Assembly (NCBI RefSeq): GCF_013204885.1
Contig: NZ_JABMKX010000003.1
Coordinates: forward strand, 62,001 to 126,000
DNA: 64,000 bases
DNA from: Paenibacillus tritici
GTDB lineage: Bacteria > Bacillota > Bacilli > Paenibacillales > Paenibacillaceae
Direction of reading: 5' to 3'
Within the stretch, counting starts at the first letter, position 1. Each line of letters begins with the position of its first letter. The notes beneath the pieces were generated by a model. That model saw only the letters and a list, made by a program, of their open reading frames with translations. It made no database searches and was not told where the DNA came from. Shown in pieces: positions 26,576 to 35,030 of this stretch. The translations under genes were made by a program, and so were the position numbers.

Positions 26576-27427
26576 TTACACAGAATGTTGTTTCTCCCCG
26601 CAGCGCAGGGTCAGCACATGCATCTCGGCGGGACTGCCCCAGCGCAGCGGCAGATGTGCGGTGCCGTACCCCCGGCTGATCAGCATCTTCAGCGGCGGGA
26701 GGGCGGACTCTCCGGCCCGGGGAATTTCGTACATCCCCGCATTATATTTACGGTAGAACTCATCGGTATGTCTATTCCTCAGCAAGGGCAGAACGACCTG
26801 CCCGCCATGCGTGTGTCCGGCCAGAATCAGATCTGCAGGCACTTCCTGCTGCCGGGACAGCCAGAGCGGATCATGGACCAGGATCATCCGGAAAGCTCCG
26901 GCATCCTCTTCAGACACGCCGGGCAGAGACGAATAGGCCATCTTGCCCCCTTTTCGCGGAAAATCAACCCCCGTAAGGATAAGCCGTGCTCCGGCCCGCT
27001 CCATGGAATGGTTCTCGTCCTCCAGCAGCATGGCGCCGCTGCCCCGGATCATACGGTCCACCAGCGTGATATTCGCCCGGTAATCATGATTGCCGTGAAC
27101 CGCATACACAGGCGCAATCGAGGCGGCCAGCGTCAGATTGTCCAGCAGGCGCTCGATGGGGCTGCCCTTCTCTGTCAGGTCACCGCCCAGCAGAACAGCG
27201 TCCACCTTCCCCCGCAGCGGGTTCAGCATATCCTCCGGAAGCCGGCGGCGGTGAATATCGGTGATGAACAGAATCCGGAAGCCGTCGAACGCGGCAGGAA
27301 GCCGTTCCAGCACAATATCCTCGGCTATAATCTGTTTCTTGAAGGCGGCAGCAACCATCAGGATGCCCATAACCCCCGCCACTCCCAGACACACGGCCAA
27401 GAGAATGAGCAGCCAGGTCAATTCCAT
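26576..27427 (-). CDS. ypbG: Metallophosphoesterase, YpbG-like
   Basis: Membrane-anchored calcineurin-type phosphoesterase. 283 residues. One N-terminal membrane segment (about 4-27), then ITDIHRR, LLGGDLTEKG, HGNHDYR and AGHTHGGQ: the dimetal ligands of the family in order, although the first site reads DIH. It overlaps the gene at 27418-27795 by ten bases. B. subtilis has ypbG in the same neighbourhood; the substrate is unknown. Confidence 0.88.
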   Translation of the reverse strand: MELTWLLILLAVCLGVAGVMGILMVAAAFKKQIIAEDIVLERLPAAFDGFRILFITDIHRRRLPEDMLNPLRGKVDAVLLGGDLTEKGSPIERLLDNLTLAASIAPVYAVHGNHDYRANITLVDRMIRGSGAMLLEDENHSMERAGARLILTGVDFPRKGGKMAYSSLPGVSEEDAGAFRMILVHDPLWLSRQQEVPADLILAGHTHGGQVVLPLLRNRHTDEFYRKYNAGMYEIPRAGESALPPLKMLISRGYGTAHLPLRWGSPAEMHVLTLRCGEKQHSV

Positions 27428-27795
27428 AATTTTCTCAGTTCAGGTGCCCCCGCAAATCCCCACCAGAGCAGGAACCCGAGCAGCATAAGAAACAGGACAA
27501 TCAGTGAATTCACGAACATTTTGCTGAAGCGGATTCGTTCCGACGGATAACTCTGCGTACGCGACGGGGTATCCTCCCCTTCCTGCTGCACCGCCTCACG
27601 CTCAGGCCTTCTGGAGGCCCTGCGGCCTGATAAGCGGTCCTTTCTGGACAAGGTTCCTGCCGCGACCACCGGATTGTCCGTCCGTTCTGCAGCTGTATTA
27701 GAAGCAGGGGTTCTTTTATTCGTTTGGACTGGAGGTTGTTCTTCACGCTTACGCTGTTTCTGGCGGGACCTCACCCGGCTTAATTGTTCTGTCAT
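27418..27795 (-). CDS. Basic single-pass membrane protein, YpbE-like position
   Basis: 125 residues from the ATG at 27795, which overlaps the CPBP gene by ATGA and has AGGAGGG upstream. The first 90 residues are very basic and probably disordered (SRVRSRQKQRKREE); a single membrane segment lies near the C-terminus (FVNSLIVLFLMLLGFLLWWG). B. subtilis YpbE in this place carries a LysM domain after the membrane segment; here the protein stops soon after it. Role unknown. Confidence 0.7.
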   Translation of the reverse strand: MTEQLSRVRSRQKQRKREEQPPVQTNKRTPASNTAAERTDNPVVAAGTLSRKDRLSGRRASRRPEREAVQQEGEDTPSRTQSYPSERIRFSKMFVNSLIVLFLMLLGFLLWWGFAGAPELRKLWN

Positions 27796-28385
27796 GATAC
27801 CCTCCTGTAACGAATGACCATACCGGAGAACAAATCTATAAGGAAATGGCACAAGATCGGTGCCCACAGACTGCCCGAATGGATATAAATAAGCCCGAGA
27901 CCATAGCTGCTGAGGAATACCCAGCCTGTAGGAAGCCAGTGGCGCAGATAACGGACATGAATAACGGCAAACAGAATACTGGTCCAATACGGTCCGAGGG
28001 AATGCTGGATCGCTCCGCGGAACAAAAGCTCCTCACAGACTGCCACCACCGCAGAAATGACAATAATATGCCACAAAGGCCGTTTGCCGAACAAAAGTTC
28101 ATTAATTCCCCCGTCATCCATGGCATCCTCAGGAACAATATGGGTCAACAGGAAATCAACGGCAAGCATAATTACCGCAAGGCCAAGGCCCCAATACACG
28201 AAATGTAGACTCTCCGGAAAATTTAATATGTGAATAGGATTTCTTTTCTGCAATAATATCCATATCAAACCGATAAATAAGGTAAGGCCCTGCGTAATAT
28301 ACAGATTAATGAGTAACAGCTTGTCTGTTAACTGCTGTGGATCGGCCTTTTTAATTTTGATTTCACCCAATTTGAATTTTTTCAT
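27792..28385 (-). CDS. ypbD: CPBP family intramembrane protease, YpbD-like
   Basis: Membrane protein of the CAAX protease and bacteriocin-processing family. 197 residues with about six hydrophobic segments. The catalytic EELLFRG, then FAVIHVRY and LCHFLIDLF give the Glu-Glu and two His motifs of the family. It starts the three-gene unit ypbD-ypbE-ypbG, each overlapping the next by 4-10 bases. Physiological substrate unknown. Confidence 0.85.
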   Translation of the reverse strand: MKKFKLGEIKIKKADPQQLTDKLLLINLYITQGLTLFIGLIWILLQKRNPIHILNFPESLHFVYWGLGLAVIMLAVDFLLTHIVPEDAMDDGGINELLFGKRPLWHIIVISAVVAVCEELLFRGAIQHSLGPYWTSILFAVIHVRYLRHWLPTGWVFLSSYGLGLIYIHSGSLWAPILCHFLIDLFSGMVIRYRRVS

Positions 28386-28452
28386 TATAACCTGCCTGTT
28401 CTATAAATGTTTTGACATAAGATAATTTACCTATACGAAGGAGCACCTAATC

Positions 28453-29358
28453 ATGAACAGCCGTACCTCCCGCACTCAAATGTTGTACACACTAGGTTTT
28501 TTGTTTTTTCTAATATCCGCATTCGCTTCATTTTTTACGGGAGTAAAGGTTGGAGCAGACAAGACCGAGGCTAAATATGCACAGCTGGCCGGCGACAAAA
28601 GTGCCGAGGAATTCTCCGGCTCCTACCAGCAGCAGGATCTTGTTACCTTTTATCATAACGTATTTTTGCCGTATCGGGAATTCAAGCGCAATTGGAACGA
28701 TCAGGTGGACAGTCTTGCACGCAGCACAGACGAACGCCAGAACGCGGCCACGCTGAAGAACCTGGGTCTTCTGGCAGACAAGCAGTATGACAAGGTGACC
28801 CAGGATTCCCTCTTCACCAATTCTCCGCTGCTCTATGAATCACAGCTGAATATTCTTAAGAGTCTCACGCTCTTCTCCCAGGCCTCGGGCAAGGTATCGG
28901 CAGGTGCTTCCGGCGCGGAAGCCGCCAAAATACTGAAAAGCGACAACTTCACCACCAGCGCCGTGAAGTTCGGCCTGCTGGCACAGAAGAACTTCTATGA
29001 CTCCATGCTCAAATGGGGGTCGAAGACCAGCCCGGCCATTCCGCAGAAGTCCGGCGGACAGAAGACGCTCACCTTCATCCAGTGGAAAAAAATGCCGCTG
29101 CTGCTGAAGAATGCATCCATCGCCGACATGATGCTGAACCGCGGCATCTATGCCAGCTACGATCCCCAGGATATAACCGCCAAGATTGACGATATGATCT
29201 ATTCCGGGACAGCCAGCTCGCTGAGACTGAATGATATTCAGTCCTCAGTCACCCTGCTCATCTCAACCGGTGCGGTGCAGGAGCAGGACTTCATCAAATG
29301 GCGGGAACAATATTACGGCAAGGAAATCATGCCGCAGCTCCCGTTCTTCTATGAGTAG
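28453..29358 (+). CDS. Hypothetical membrane-anchored protein (301 aa)
   Basis: 301 residues; AAGGAG lies before the ATG. One N-terminal membrane segment (LYTLGFLFFLISAFASFF, about 11-28) and then a helical extracellular or periplasm-facing part with no Cys and no motif I can name. The gene is divergent from ypbD and ends just upstream of the serA promoter. Codon use is like the neighbours. I do not recognise the family. Confidence 0.75.
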   Translation: MNSRTSRTQMLYTLGFLFFLISAFASFFTGVKVGADKTEAKYAQLAGDKSAEEFSGSYQQQDLVTFYHNVFLPYREFKRNWNDQVDSLARSTDERQNAATLKNLGLLADKQYDKVTQDSLFTNSPLLYESQLNILKSLTLFSQASGKVSAGASGAEAAKILKSDNFTTSAVKFGLLAQKNFYDSMLKWGSKTSPAIPQKSGGQKTLTFIQWKKMPLLLKNASIADMMLNRGIYASYDPQDITAKIDDMIYSGTASSLRLNDIQSSVTLLISTGAVQEQDFIKWREQYYGKEIMPQLPFFYE

Positions 29359-29425
29359 GACCAGTTATTGCATCATAACGAAAAACACGGTTCACTTCAA
29401 GGCAGCACGAAACGGAAGAATAGTA

Positions 29426-29454
29426 TTGACACACTTGGCATCACCATGTTACAT
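29426..29454 (+). promoter_or_regulatory. Sigma-A promoter for serA leader
   Basis: Perfect TTGACA (29426-29431), 17-base spacer and TTACAT (29449-29454). It is followed by the T-box leader. Confidence 0.75.
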
Positions 29455-29479
29455 TATGACAAATTAATCAAGCAAAACC

Positions 29480-29731
29480 GATGATGGAACAAAGATTACT
29501 TGCAGTCTTCAGAGAGCCGGTGGGTGGTGAGAACCGGTGGCGGACATTAATCTTTAGCGCTCCTGAGATATTGTATTGAACCTTGAGTAGATACAATCGG
29601 ATCACTCCGTTACCAGTGTGGCCTTTGCAGGCGAATGAGGCTGCTTCTTAACCGATGCAGTGAATTAGGGTGGTACCACGACAACTCTCGTCCCTTACTA
29701 CGGCAGTAGTATGGGGTTGGGAGTTTTTTTA
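29480..29731 (+). promoter_or_regulatory. T-box leader, probably serine-specific
   Basis: The T-box word AGGGTGGTACCACG is at 29667-29680, followed by the terminator arms AACTCTCGTCCC and GGGGTTGGGAGTT with a T run ending near 29730. The stem I region holds AGAGAGCCGGTGGGTGGTGAGAACCGG-type sequence. The likely specifier is TCC (29561-29563) in the TCCTGAG context, a serine codon, which fits serA. Uncharged tRNA would stabilise the antiterminator and allow serA expression. The remaining 170 bases to serA hold no further gene. Confidence 0.9.
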
Positions 29732-29900
29732 TTGCCCTATAGCGCCCGAATCAGGCATTTCTGCACGCTTTTTCTTTTATGCGACAGCGCGTTACTTCAG
29801 TGTTAAGCTAGGATTGTGAGATCAGGTACTGCGGATTACCCCTACCGGGCAATCCTTGGCATATATATTAGCTTTCCCATTTGAAGGAGGACAAGAGACC

Positions 29901-31493
29901 ATGTACAAAGTATTAGTATCGGACCCGATCAGCGATTTGGGTATTCAGCAATTGATGGACGCAAGCGATGTGACTGTAGACAAAAAAACAGGACTTAGTG
30001 AAGATGAGCTTATTGCAATCATTGGCGAATATGACGGCTTACTCGTTCGCAGCCAGACTACCGTAACGGACAAAATTATCGCAGCCGGTACTAATCTCAA
30101 GGTTATCGGCCGTGCCGGAGTGGGCGTAGACAATATCAAGCTGGAGGCAGCCACACAGCGCGGTGTAGTCGTTATTAATGCCCCGGACGGCAATACGATT
30201 ACAACCTGTGAACATGCTTTTGCCATGATGATGGCCTTGGCCCGCCATATTCCTCAAGCTTATGCCAAGACAATCTCCGGCGTATGGGACAGAAAGACCT
30301 TCCTGGGTGTAGAGCTGCGCGGCAAAACACTGGGCGTGCTCGGAATGGGCCGGATCGGCAGCGAGGTGGCGAAACGCGCCAAAGCCTTCGGCATGGACAT
30401 TCTGGCCTACGATCCGTTCCTCACGGCAGACCGTGCAGAGAAAATGGAAGTGAAGCTGGCCTCGGTGGACGACATTGTGCGCGGAGCAGATTTCATTACC
30501 GTTCATACCCCGCTGACCCCGGAGACCCGCCACATGATCTCGCGCCCGCAATTTGAAGTCATGAAAAAAGGCATGCGCATCATCAACTGTGCCCGTGGCG
30601 GTGTCATTGATGAAATGGCTCTGGTTGAAGCGATTGACAGCGGCATTGTAGCCGGTGCCGCCTTCGATGTATTCGAGAAGGAGCCGCCAGCGGCGGATCA
30701 TCCGTTCCTTACGCATCCTAAGATCATCGTAACTCCGCATCTGGGTGCCTCCACGATAGAAGCCCAGGAGAATGTGGCTATTGATGTATCGGAGCAGGTG
30801 CTCCATATCCTGCGTAATGAGCCGTTCATCAACGCGGTCAACATTCCGCCGGTTGCTCCAAGTGTGATGAACAAGCTGCAGCCGTACTTCACGCTCGGCG
30901 AGAAGCTGGGCAGCTTCGCTACCCAGCTTACAGACGGAGCAATCCGTGAGATCCATGTCGAATATGCCGGCGATCTCTCGGATGTGGATACCCAGCCATT
31001 GACCCGTTATGTCGTTAAAGGCGTTCTCACCCGCCACTTCGCCGGTGATGTGAACATCGTCAACTCCATGCATCTGGCGAAGACCCGTGATGTGAACGTG
31101 GTAGTGACTAAGGCTTCCAAAACCAAAGGCTTCACGAATCTCATTACCGTGACGCTCAAGGCTGAGCATGACGAAGAGCGTCTGGTAGCCGGTACCCTGC
31201 TGCAGGGCTACGGCGAACGGATTGTACAGGTCAACAAATTCCCGGTGGATATCGCTCCTGAAGGGCATCAGATTGTAATCTCCCATAATGACAAGCCGGG
31301 GATTATCGGACTGGTCGGCACTCTGCTCGGGGAGAACAACGTCAATATCGCTTCCATGCAGGTGGGCCGTAAAATCGTCGGGGGAGCAGCCATTATGCTG
31401 CTGACCGTTGACAAGGCTGTTCCGAAGGAGGTCCTGGTTAAGCTGGCCGGACTGCCGGAGATCAACACCGCAGAGGAAATCATTCTGCTCTAG
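29901..31493 (+). CDS. serA: D-3-phosphoglycerate dehydrogenase
   Basis: First step of serine synthesis: oxidises 3-phosphoglycerate with NAD. 530 residues from the ATG at 29901, after GAAGGAGG. Substrate and Rossmann domains with GMGRIG at 148-153, ARGGVIDE and the PHLGAST catalytic region near 290; then the intervening domain and a C-terminal ACT domain (HNDKPGIIGLVGTLLGENN) for serine feedback. This is the long, three-domain form also found in Bacillus. Controlled by the T-box leader upstream. Confidence 0.97.
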   Translation: MYKVLVSDPISDLGIQQLMDASDVTVDKKTGLSEDELIAIIGEYDGLLVRSQTTVTDKIIAAGTNLKVIGRAGVGVDNIKLEAATQRGVVVINAPDGNTITTCEHAFAMMMALARHIPQAYAKTISGVWDRKTFLGVELRGKTLGVLGMGRIGSEVAKRAKAFGMDILAYDPFLTADRAEKMEVKLASVDDIVRGADFITVHTPLTPETRHMISRPQFEVMKKGMRIINCARGGVIDEMALVEAIDSGIVAGAAFDVFEKEPPAADHPFLTHPKIIVTPHLGASTIEAQENVAIDVSEQVLHILRNEPFINAVNIPPVAPSVMNKLQPYFTLGEKLGSFATQLTDGAIREIHVEYAGDLSDVDTQPLTRYVVKGVLTRHFAGDVNIVNSMHLAKTRDVNVVVTKASKTKGFTNLITVTLKAEHDEERLVAGTLLQGYGERIVQVNKFPVDIAPEGHQIVISHNDKPGIIGLVGTLLGENNVNIASMQVGRKIVGGAAIMLLTVDKAVPKEVLVKLAGLPEINTAEEIILL

Positions 31494-31527
31494 AACGCTC
31501 TAATATATCTTTTATGTACTATTAAGT

Positions 31528-31580
31528 AAAACACTCTAAAGGAGTACCGGCAGAAGCCGGTCACCCCTCTAGAGTGTTTT
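31528..31580. terminator. Bidirectional terminator between serA and the SDR gene
   Basis: AAAACACTCTA / TAGAGTGTTTT outer stem with an inner ACCGGC-AGAA-GCCGGT hairpin. T-rich on both sides; it serves convergent genes. Confidence 0.85.
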
Positions 31581-31587
31581 CTTTCTT

Positions 31588-32430
31588 TTAACCGGAAATG
31601 CGGAATGCCGGAACCTTCCGGCCGTCAATATCCGTAAAGCCGTATTTCTCCGCCAGATCTCCTACTCTCTGGGGAATCCCCGTCATAGTCATCACTTCAG
31701 GATCAGCAGCGAGTGCGGCGGCTGCGCGTCCGACATAGGCTGTAGATTCGGTAGTCTCAAGCCCCTCCTTCTCCTGCCAGTGCGCTTCGTCTGTACCGAA
31801 GCTCTCCAGGACCAGCTCCGTCCGCATCCAGCCCGGAGACAGGGGAATCACCGCGATGCTATCCGCAGCCAGTTCAATGGATAACCCGTAGGCCATACGC
31901 ACCAGCGCATTTTTGGACAGATCATAATAGAAGTTCCCCGTGTACTTGTACTCATCCCAGAAGGTGGTATGAAGGATTAGCCCCGTCCCTGCCCTTTGGC
32001 TGCGCATCAGCGGGATAGCGTAATAATTGGTCATCAGCTGTGCCCTGACACCTGCAGTGAACATATTGTCCCAATGCTCAGGAGCCTGCTCCCAGAACGG
32101 GTCGTTCAGGATGGGCAGGTTATTGCCTCCCCAGACGTTGTTGACCAGAATATCCAGTCTGCCCTGCTCTGCAGCAATCTGTCTGATAGCCGCCTCTGTC
32201 TCACCATCCTTCGTATGGTCACAGCGGATCGCTGCACCCGACCCGCCTAAACGGTGAATTTCGTCCAGCACACCTGCAAGAGTCCGCTCGCCCGCCCCCT
32301 GCGGTGTGCCGGGATTCCTGCCCGTAATGTATACATAGGCGCCTGCTTTTGCCAGTTCCAGCGCGATCCCCCTGCCTGCCCCTCTGCTCCCTCCGGTTAC
32401 TAGTGCGATTTTGCCCTGAAGATTAGTCAT
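31588..32430 (-). CDS. Short-chain dehydrogenase/reductase
   Basis: NAD(P)-dependent oxidoreductase of the classical SDR type. 280 residues from the ATG at 32430 with GAGAGGAG upstream. TGGSRGAGRG is the cofactor loop, LVNNVWGG the NNAG-like segment, and YYDLSK the Y-x3-K catalytic pair. The sequence around it resembles DHRS1-like SDRs. It is divergent from the truncated YafY-type regulator across a near-palindrome that looks like an operator. Substrate unknown. Confidence 0.88.
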   Translation of the reverse strand: MTNLQGKIALVTGGSRGAGRGIALELAKAGAYVYITGRNPGTPQGAGERTLAGVLDEIHRLGGSGAAIRCDHTKDGETEAAIRQIAAEQGRLDILVNNVWGGNNLPILNDPFWEQAPEHWDNMFTAGVRAQLMTNYYAIPLMRSQRAGTGLILHTTFWDEYKYTGNFYYDLSKNALVRMAYGLSIELAADSIAVIPLSPGWMRTELVLESFGTDEAHWQEKEGLETTESTAYVGRAAAALAADPEVMTMTGIPQRVGDLAEKYGFTDIDGRKVPAFRISG

Positions 32431-32483
32431 ATGATTCGCTCCTCTCACTTGCTTCATTTCGTAATCATTATTAATATATACCT

Positions 32484-32510
32484 TATATATGACAACAACT
32501 GACATATATA
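32484..32510. promoter_or_regulatory. Candidate operator between the SDR and YafY-type genes
   Basis: Near-perfect inverted repeat TATATATGaCA-acaac-TGaCATATATA (27 bases) in the 104-base divergent space. Its right half overlaps a TATAAT for the plus-strand regulator. This is the place and form expected for autoregulation by the HTH protein. Confidence 0.5.
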
Positions 32511-32534
32511 ATGAATCTATTCAGGAGGCAACCC

Positions 32535-32963
32535 ATGAGAGCTGACCGTTTATTATATATTCTGCTGCTGTTGCAGAGCCGCGGGAAAATCAGCTCCAGG
32601 GAGCTGGCGCAGACTCTGGAGGTATCCGAACGGACGATCTTCCGGGATATGGAGGCCCTTAGCTTCTCCGGCATTCCGGTTCTGGCTGAACGCGGCCGTG
32701 AAGGCGGCTGGAAGCTGGCAGAAGGCTACCGGACCTCCCTGACAGGCATGAACCCCAAAGAGATTGCAGCGCTTCTCCTGCCCGCTGATCCGGCGATTCT
32801 GCGGGCTCTGGGAATCCAGGAGGAGTTCTCCTCGGCAGCCCGCAAGCTGCAGGCTGCCGCTACGAGGCAGCTGGTCACTCCCTTCAGCTTCCTCAGCCAG
32901 CGGATTCGTATCGACGGTGCGGGCTGGCATCCTTGCGGGTACGGTCGCTTCCTCTCTGCATGA
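32535..32963 (+). CDS. YafY-type HTH regulator, truncated (WYL domain lost)
   Basis: 142 residues from the ATG at 32535, with AGGAGG upstream. The N-terminal winged helix is intact: MRADRLLYILLLLQSRGKIS, SRELAQTLEVSERTIFRDM, and the GREGGWKL wing. Family members continue to about 300 residues with a WYL effector domain. Here the frame ends at 142, shortly after RIRIDGAGWHP, and no WYL remnant is visible in the next 100 bases in any frame. It may be a decayed gene or a working DNA-binding remnant that controls the divergent SDR gene. Confidence 0.75.
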   Translation: MRADRLLYILLLLQSRGKISSRELAQTLEVSERTIFRDMEALSFSGIPVLAERGREGGWKLAEGYRTSLTGMNPKEIAALLLPADPAILRALGIQEEFSSAARKLQAAATRQLVTPFSFLSQRIRIDGAGWHPCGYGRFLSA

Positions 32964-33063
32964 GGCTGCAGCATTATATGATATCTTACAATAGACCAAT
33001 TGCACTATTATCCCCTATAATATTACAATACACATCATTATTATTTAGGGGGAACTTACCATT

Positions 33064-34314
33064 ATGGACTGGATGAACAAGCTGCCGTTGAAACAAAAGA
33101 TTGTTACCGGCTGTTACCTGGTTGCCGCTCTATTCGCTGTCCCGGTGTTAATTACGCTGATTATCATGGACAGGCTGCTCATCGGCATCATTCTTGTGGC
33201 GATCCTGGCCGCACTGACTTACCCGCTTGCACGCTTCATTGAGAGAACGCTTACATCTTCGTTCGAGGACATTTCCAATGTGACGCACACGATTGCCAAA
33301 GGCGACTTCACCAGCCGTGCCGACGAGAGCGGCTCCATGGGAGACATCAGCCGTTCGTTCAATACCATGATTGATAAATTAAAAAAAATCCTCACCGACG
33401 CTTCCCAGATTACCCGGCAGGTGATGGATGCCAGCCGCGGGATTGAAGACAAGAATCAGAACCTGAAGTTTGTAATGGCACAGGTGGCCTCCTCCTCCAA
33501 TGAGCTGGCACTGGGCGCCAATGAAATCTCAACCGATATCGCCGAGATGACAGAATCCATCAAGGATATTGAAACCAAAGTCTCCAACTATACCAATTCA
33601 ACCAAAGAAATGAACAAACGCTCCGTACATACGCTGGAATTGGTTGAACAGGGTCGGCAATCGGTAGATACTCAGGCAGAAGGCATGCGGAAGAACATTC
33701 AGGCTACCCAAAAGGTTGCGGATACCATTGAAGCCCTCTCCCAGAATGCCCGCGGGATTACGATGATCACCAAGACGATCACCGAGATTGCGGAACAGAC
33801 CAATCTGTTGTCGCTGAATGCTTCGATTGAAGCAGCCCGTGCAGGCGAGCATGGCCGCGGCTTCGCTGTGGTAGCCCAGGAGGTCCGCAAGCTGGCTGAG
33901 GAATCAACCGCTTCGACCAAAGAAGTATTCGGACTGGTACGCAGCATTGAGGCGGATATCAAGCAGGCCATTGATAACATTGCTATCAACGAAGAGGTTG
34001 TTCAGGTACAGAATGAGATGATTACGGAGACGGCCCATATCTTTGCTCAGATCGTACATAGTGTCCAATACATAACCGAGCAGATCGCCTCCTTCTCAGC
34101 AGAGAGTGACCTCATGCTGGAGAGCGCACTTAAGATCTCCGGGGCGATTGAGAATATCTCAGCCATTACCCAGGAGACGGCCGCAGGCACGGAAGAGGTA
34201 TCCGCAGCGATGAATGAACAGATTCACGCCCTGCAATCCGTAGCCGACGAGACGGAGAAGATGACCTCAGCGGTGTTCAATCTGCAAAAAACAATTCATA
34301 TTTTCAAATTCTAG
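33064..34314 (+). CDS. Methyl-accepting chemotaxis protein without a ligand-binding domain
   Basis: 416 residues. Two membrane segments (about 13-35 and 38-58) follow each other with almost no loop, so there is no extracellular sensor domain. A HAMP-like region (58-112) follows, then the long coiled-coil signalling domain with its tip [20 protein letters not shown] and [19 protein letters not shown] receptor of this kind probably senses the membrane, redox or a cytoplasmic signal, or works in arrays with others. It ends in a terminator just upstream of the riboswitch region. Confidence 0.92.
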   Translation: MDWMNKLPLKQKIVTGCYLVAALFAVPVLITLIIMDRLLIGIILVAILAALTYPLARFIERTLTSSFEDISNVTHTIAKGDFTSRADESGSMGDISRSFNTMIDKLKKILTDASQITRQVMDASRGIEDKNQNLKFVMAQVASSSNELALGANEISTDIAEMTESIKDIETKVSNYTNSTKEMNKRSVHTLELVEQGRQSVDTQAEGMRKNIQATQKVADTIEALSQNARGITMITKTITEIAEQTNLLSLNASIEAARAGEHGRGFAVVAQEVRKLAEESTASTKEVFGLVRSIEADIKQAIDNIAINEEVVQVQNEMITETAHIFAQIVHSVQYITEQIASFSAESDLMLESALKISGAIENISAITQETAAGTEEVSAAMNEQIHALQSVADETEKMTSAVFNLQKTIHIFKF

Positions 34315-34323
34315 CATTCCCGA

Positions 34324-34370
34324 AGAGAGGCACGCCTGCAGAATTTTTTGCGGGAGGTGTCTCTTTTTTC
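34324..34370 (+). terminator. Terminator after the chemoreceptor gene
   Basis: AGAGAggCACgCC paired with GGaGGTGtCTCT around an AT loop, followed by TTTTTTC. Confidence 0.75.
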
Positions 34371-34756
34371 AACAAAATAAAAGATTGTTATGTAATATTC
34401 ACAAATTGTTGAAATTGTGCATAAGGCCTAAAATACAGCTTTGCACTTCTTTACAATTGATGCTTTATAACCAGATTCCGGCTGTTCATTCGTTTTTCAA
34501 GCGTTGTAATTCTTAAGACCTATTGGAGAATACTTCAGCCCTGTAATTCTAAACTATCCATGTCTCTTAGCAGCAATAGACGGATGCAATAAGTCTTTGG
34601 ACTCAACCCGTACAATTTCAGCGGTTATTGCCTATTTGCATTTTAAGACTTTAGTCTTCCAGACGTACCCATTTTCAAAAGTTTGAAAATCTAAATATTT
34701 ATCGGTTTTTTGATCTGAATATTCGTCAAATTCCGAGTTTCTTCTCCCAGGGGTTA
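34371..34756. other. AT-rich intergenic stretch, no gene seen
   Basis: About 385 bases, richer in A+T than the surroundings, with no open frame carrying a ribosome binding site. Small palindromes are present (AAGACTTTAGTCTT; ATTTTCAAAAGTTTGAAAAT). It could hold regulator sites for the riboswitch-controlled unit, but nothing specific is recognisable. Confidence 0.5.
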
Positions 34757-34784
34757 TTGACAAAAGCAGAGCGAGGAATATATT
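34757..34784 (+). promoter_or_regulatory. Sigma-A promoter for the riboswitch operon
   Basis: Perfect TTGACA (34757-34762), 16-base spacer and TATATT (34779-34784). Predicted start near 34792, about 25 bases before the aptamer. Confidence 0.75.
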
Positions 34785-34816
34785 GTAAAGGAAAATTCTC
34801 CATTCATTGATTTATA

Positions 34817-34913
34817 ACAACATACCGGGCAAAATTCTCCGAAAGGGAATGACGCAAAGCCATGGATCTACAGTCTCATTTCTATTAGGTGAGATCATGA
34901 CTGCCAGGTTGCT
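34817..34913 (+). promoter_or_regulatory. Cyclic di-GMP-I (GEMM) riboswitch aptamer
   Basis: The class I signature is clear: GGGCAAA, a stem capped by a GAAA tetraloop (TTCTCCGAAAGGGAA), GACGCAAAGCCATGG, TCTA, a variable P3 arm and GACTGCCAGGTTGC closing P1. It binds the second messenger c-di-GMP. The 3' strand of P1 (CAGGTTGC, 34905-34912) can pair instead with GCAACagaCCTG (34960-34971), which overlaps the left arm of the terminator at 34967-34997. Free RNA would thus antiterminate and bound RNA terminate: a predicted OFF switch for the downstream enzymes. Confidence 0.9.
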
Positions 34914-34923
34914 GAAAAACTGT

Positions 34924-34997
34924 GAACGCCTGATTTTTGCGTTTTTTATGGTGCTTCGTGCAACAGACCTGTGCTCCTACTTTGAGTACAGGTTTTC
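34924..34997 (+). terminator. Riboswitch expression platform with two terminator hairpins
   Basis: First a small hairpin AACGC-N9-GCGTT followed by TTTTT (34924-34947). Then the stronger ACCTGTgCTC/GAGtACAGGT stem followed by TTTTC (34967-34997), whose left arm can be captured by the aptamer's P1 strand. Confidence 0.75.
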
Positions 34998-35030
34998 TAT
35001 TGCTGGCATAAACAAATAACAACTTGCGGG

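Noticed and set aside
30039..31286. Minus-strand open frame of 415 codons
   Set aside because: Antisense to serA, which is clearly coding on the plus strand.
34807..35019. 70-codon plus-strand frame before the ThDP gene
   Set aside because: The frame is the c-di-GMP aptamer and its terminator; no ribosome binding site at its start.
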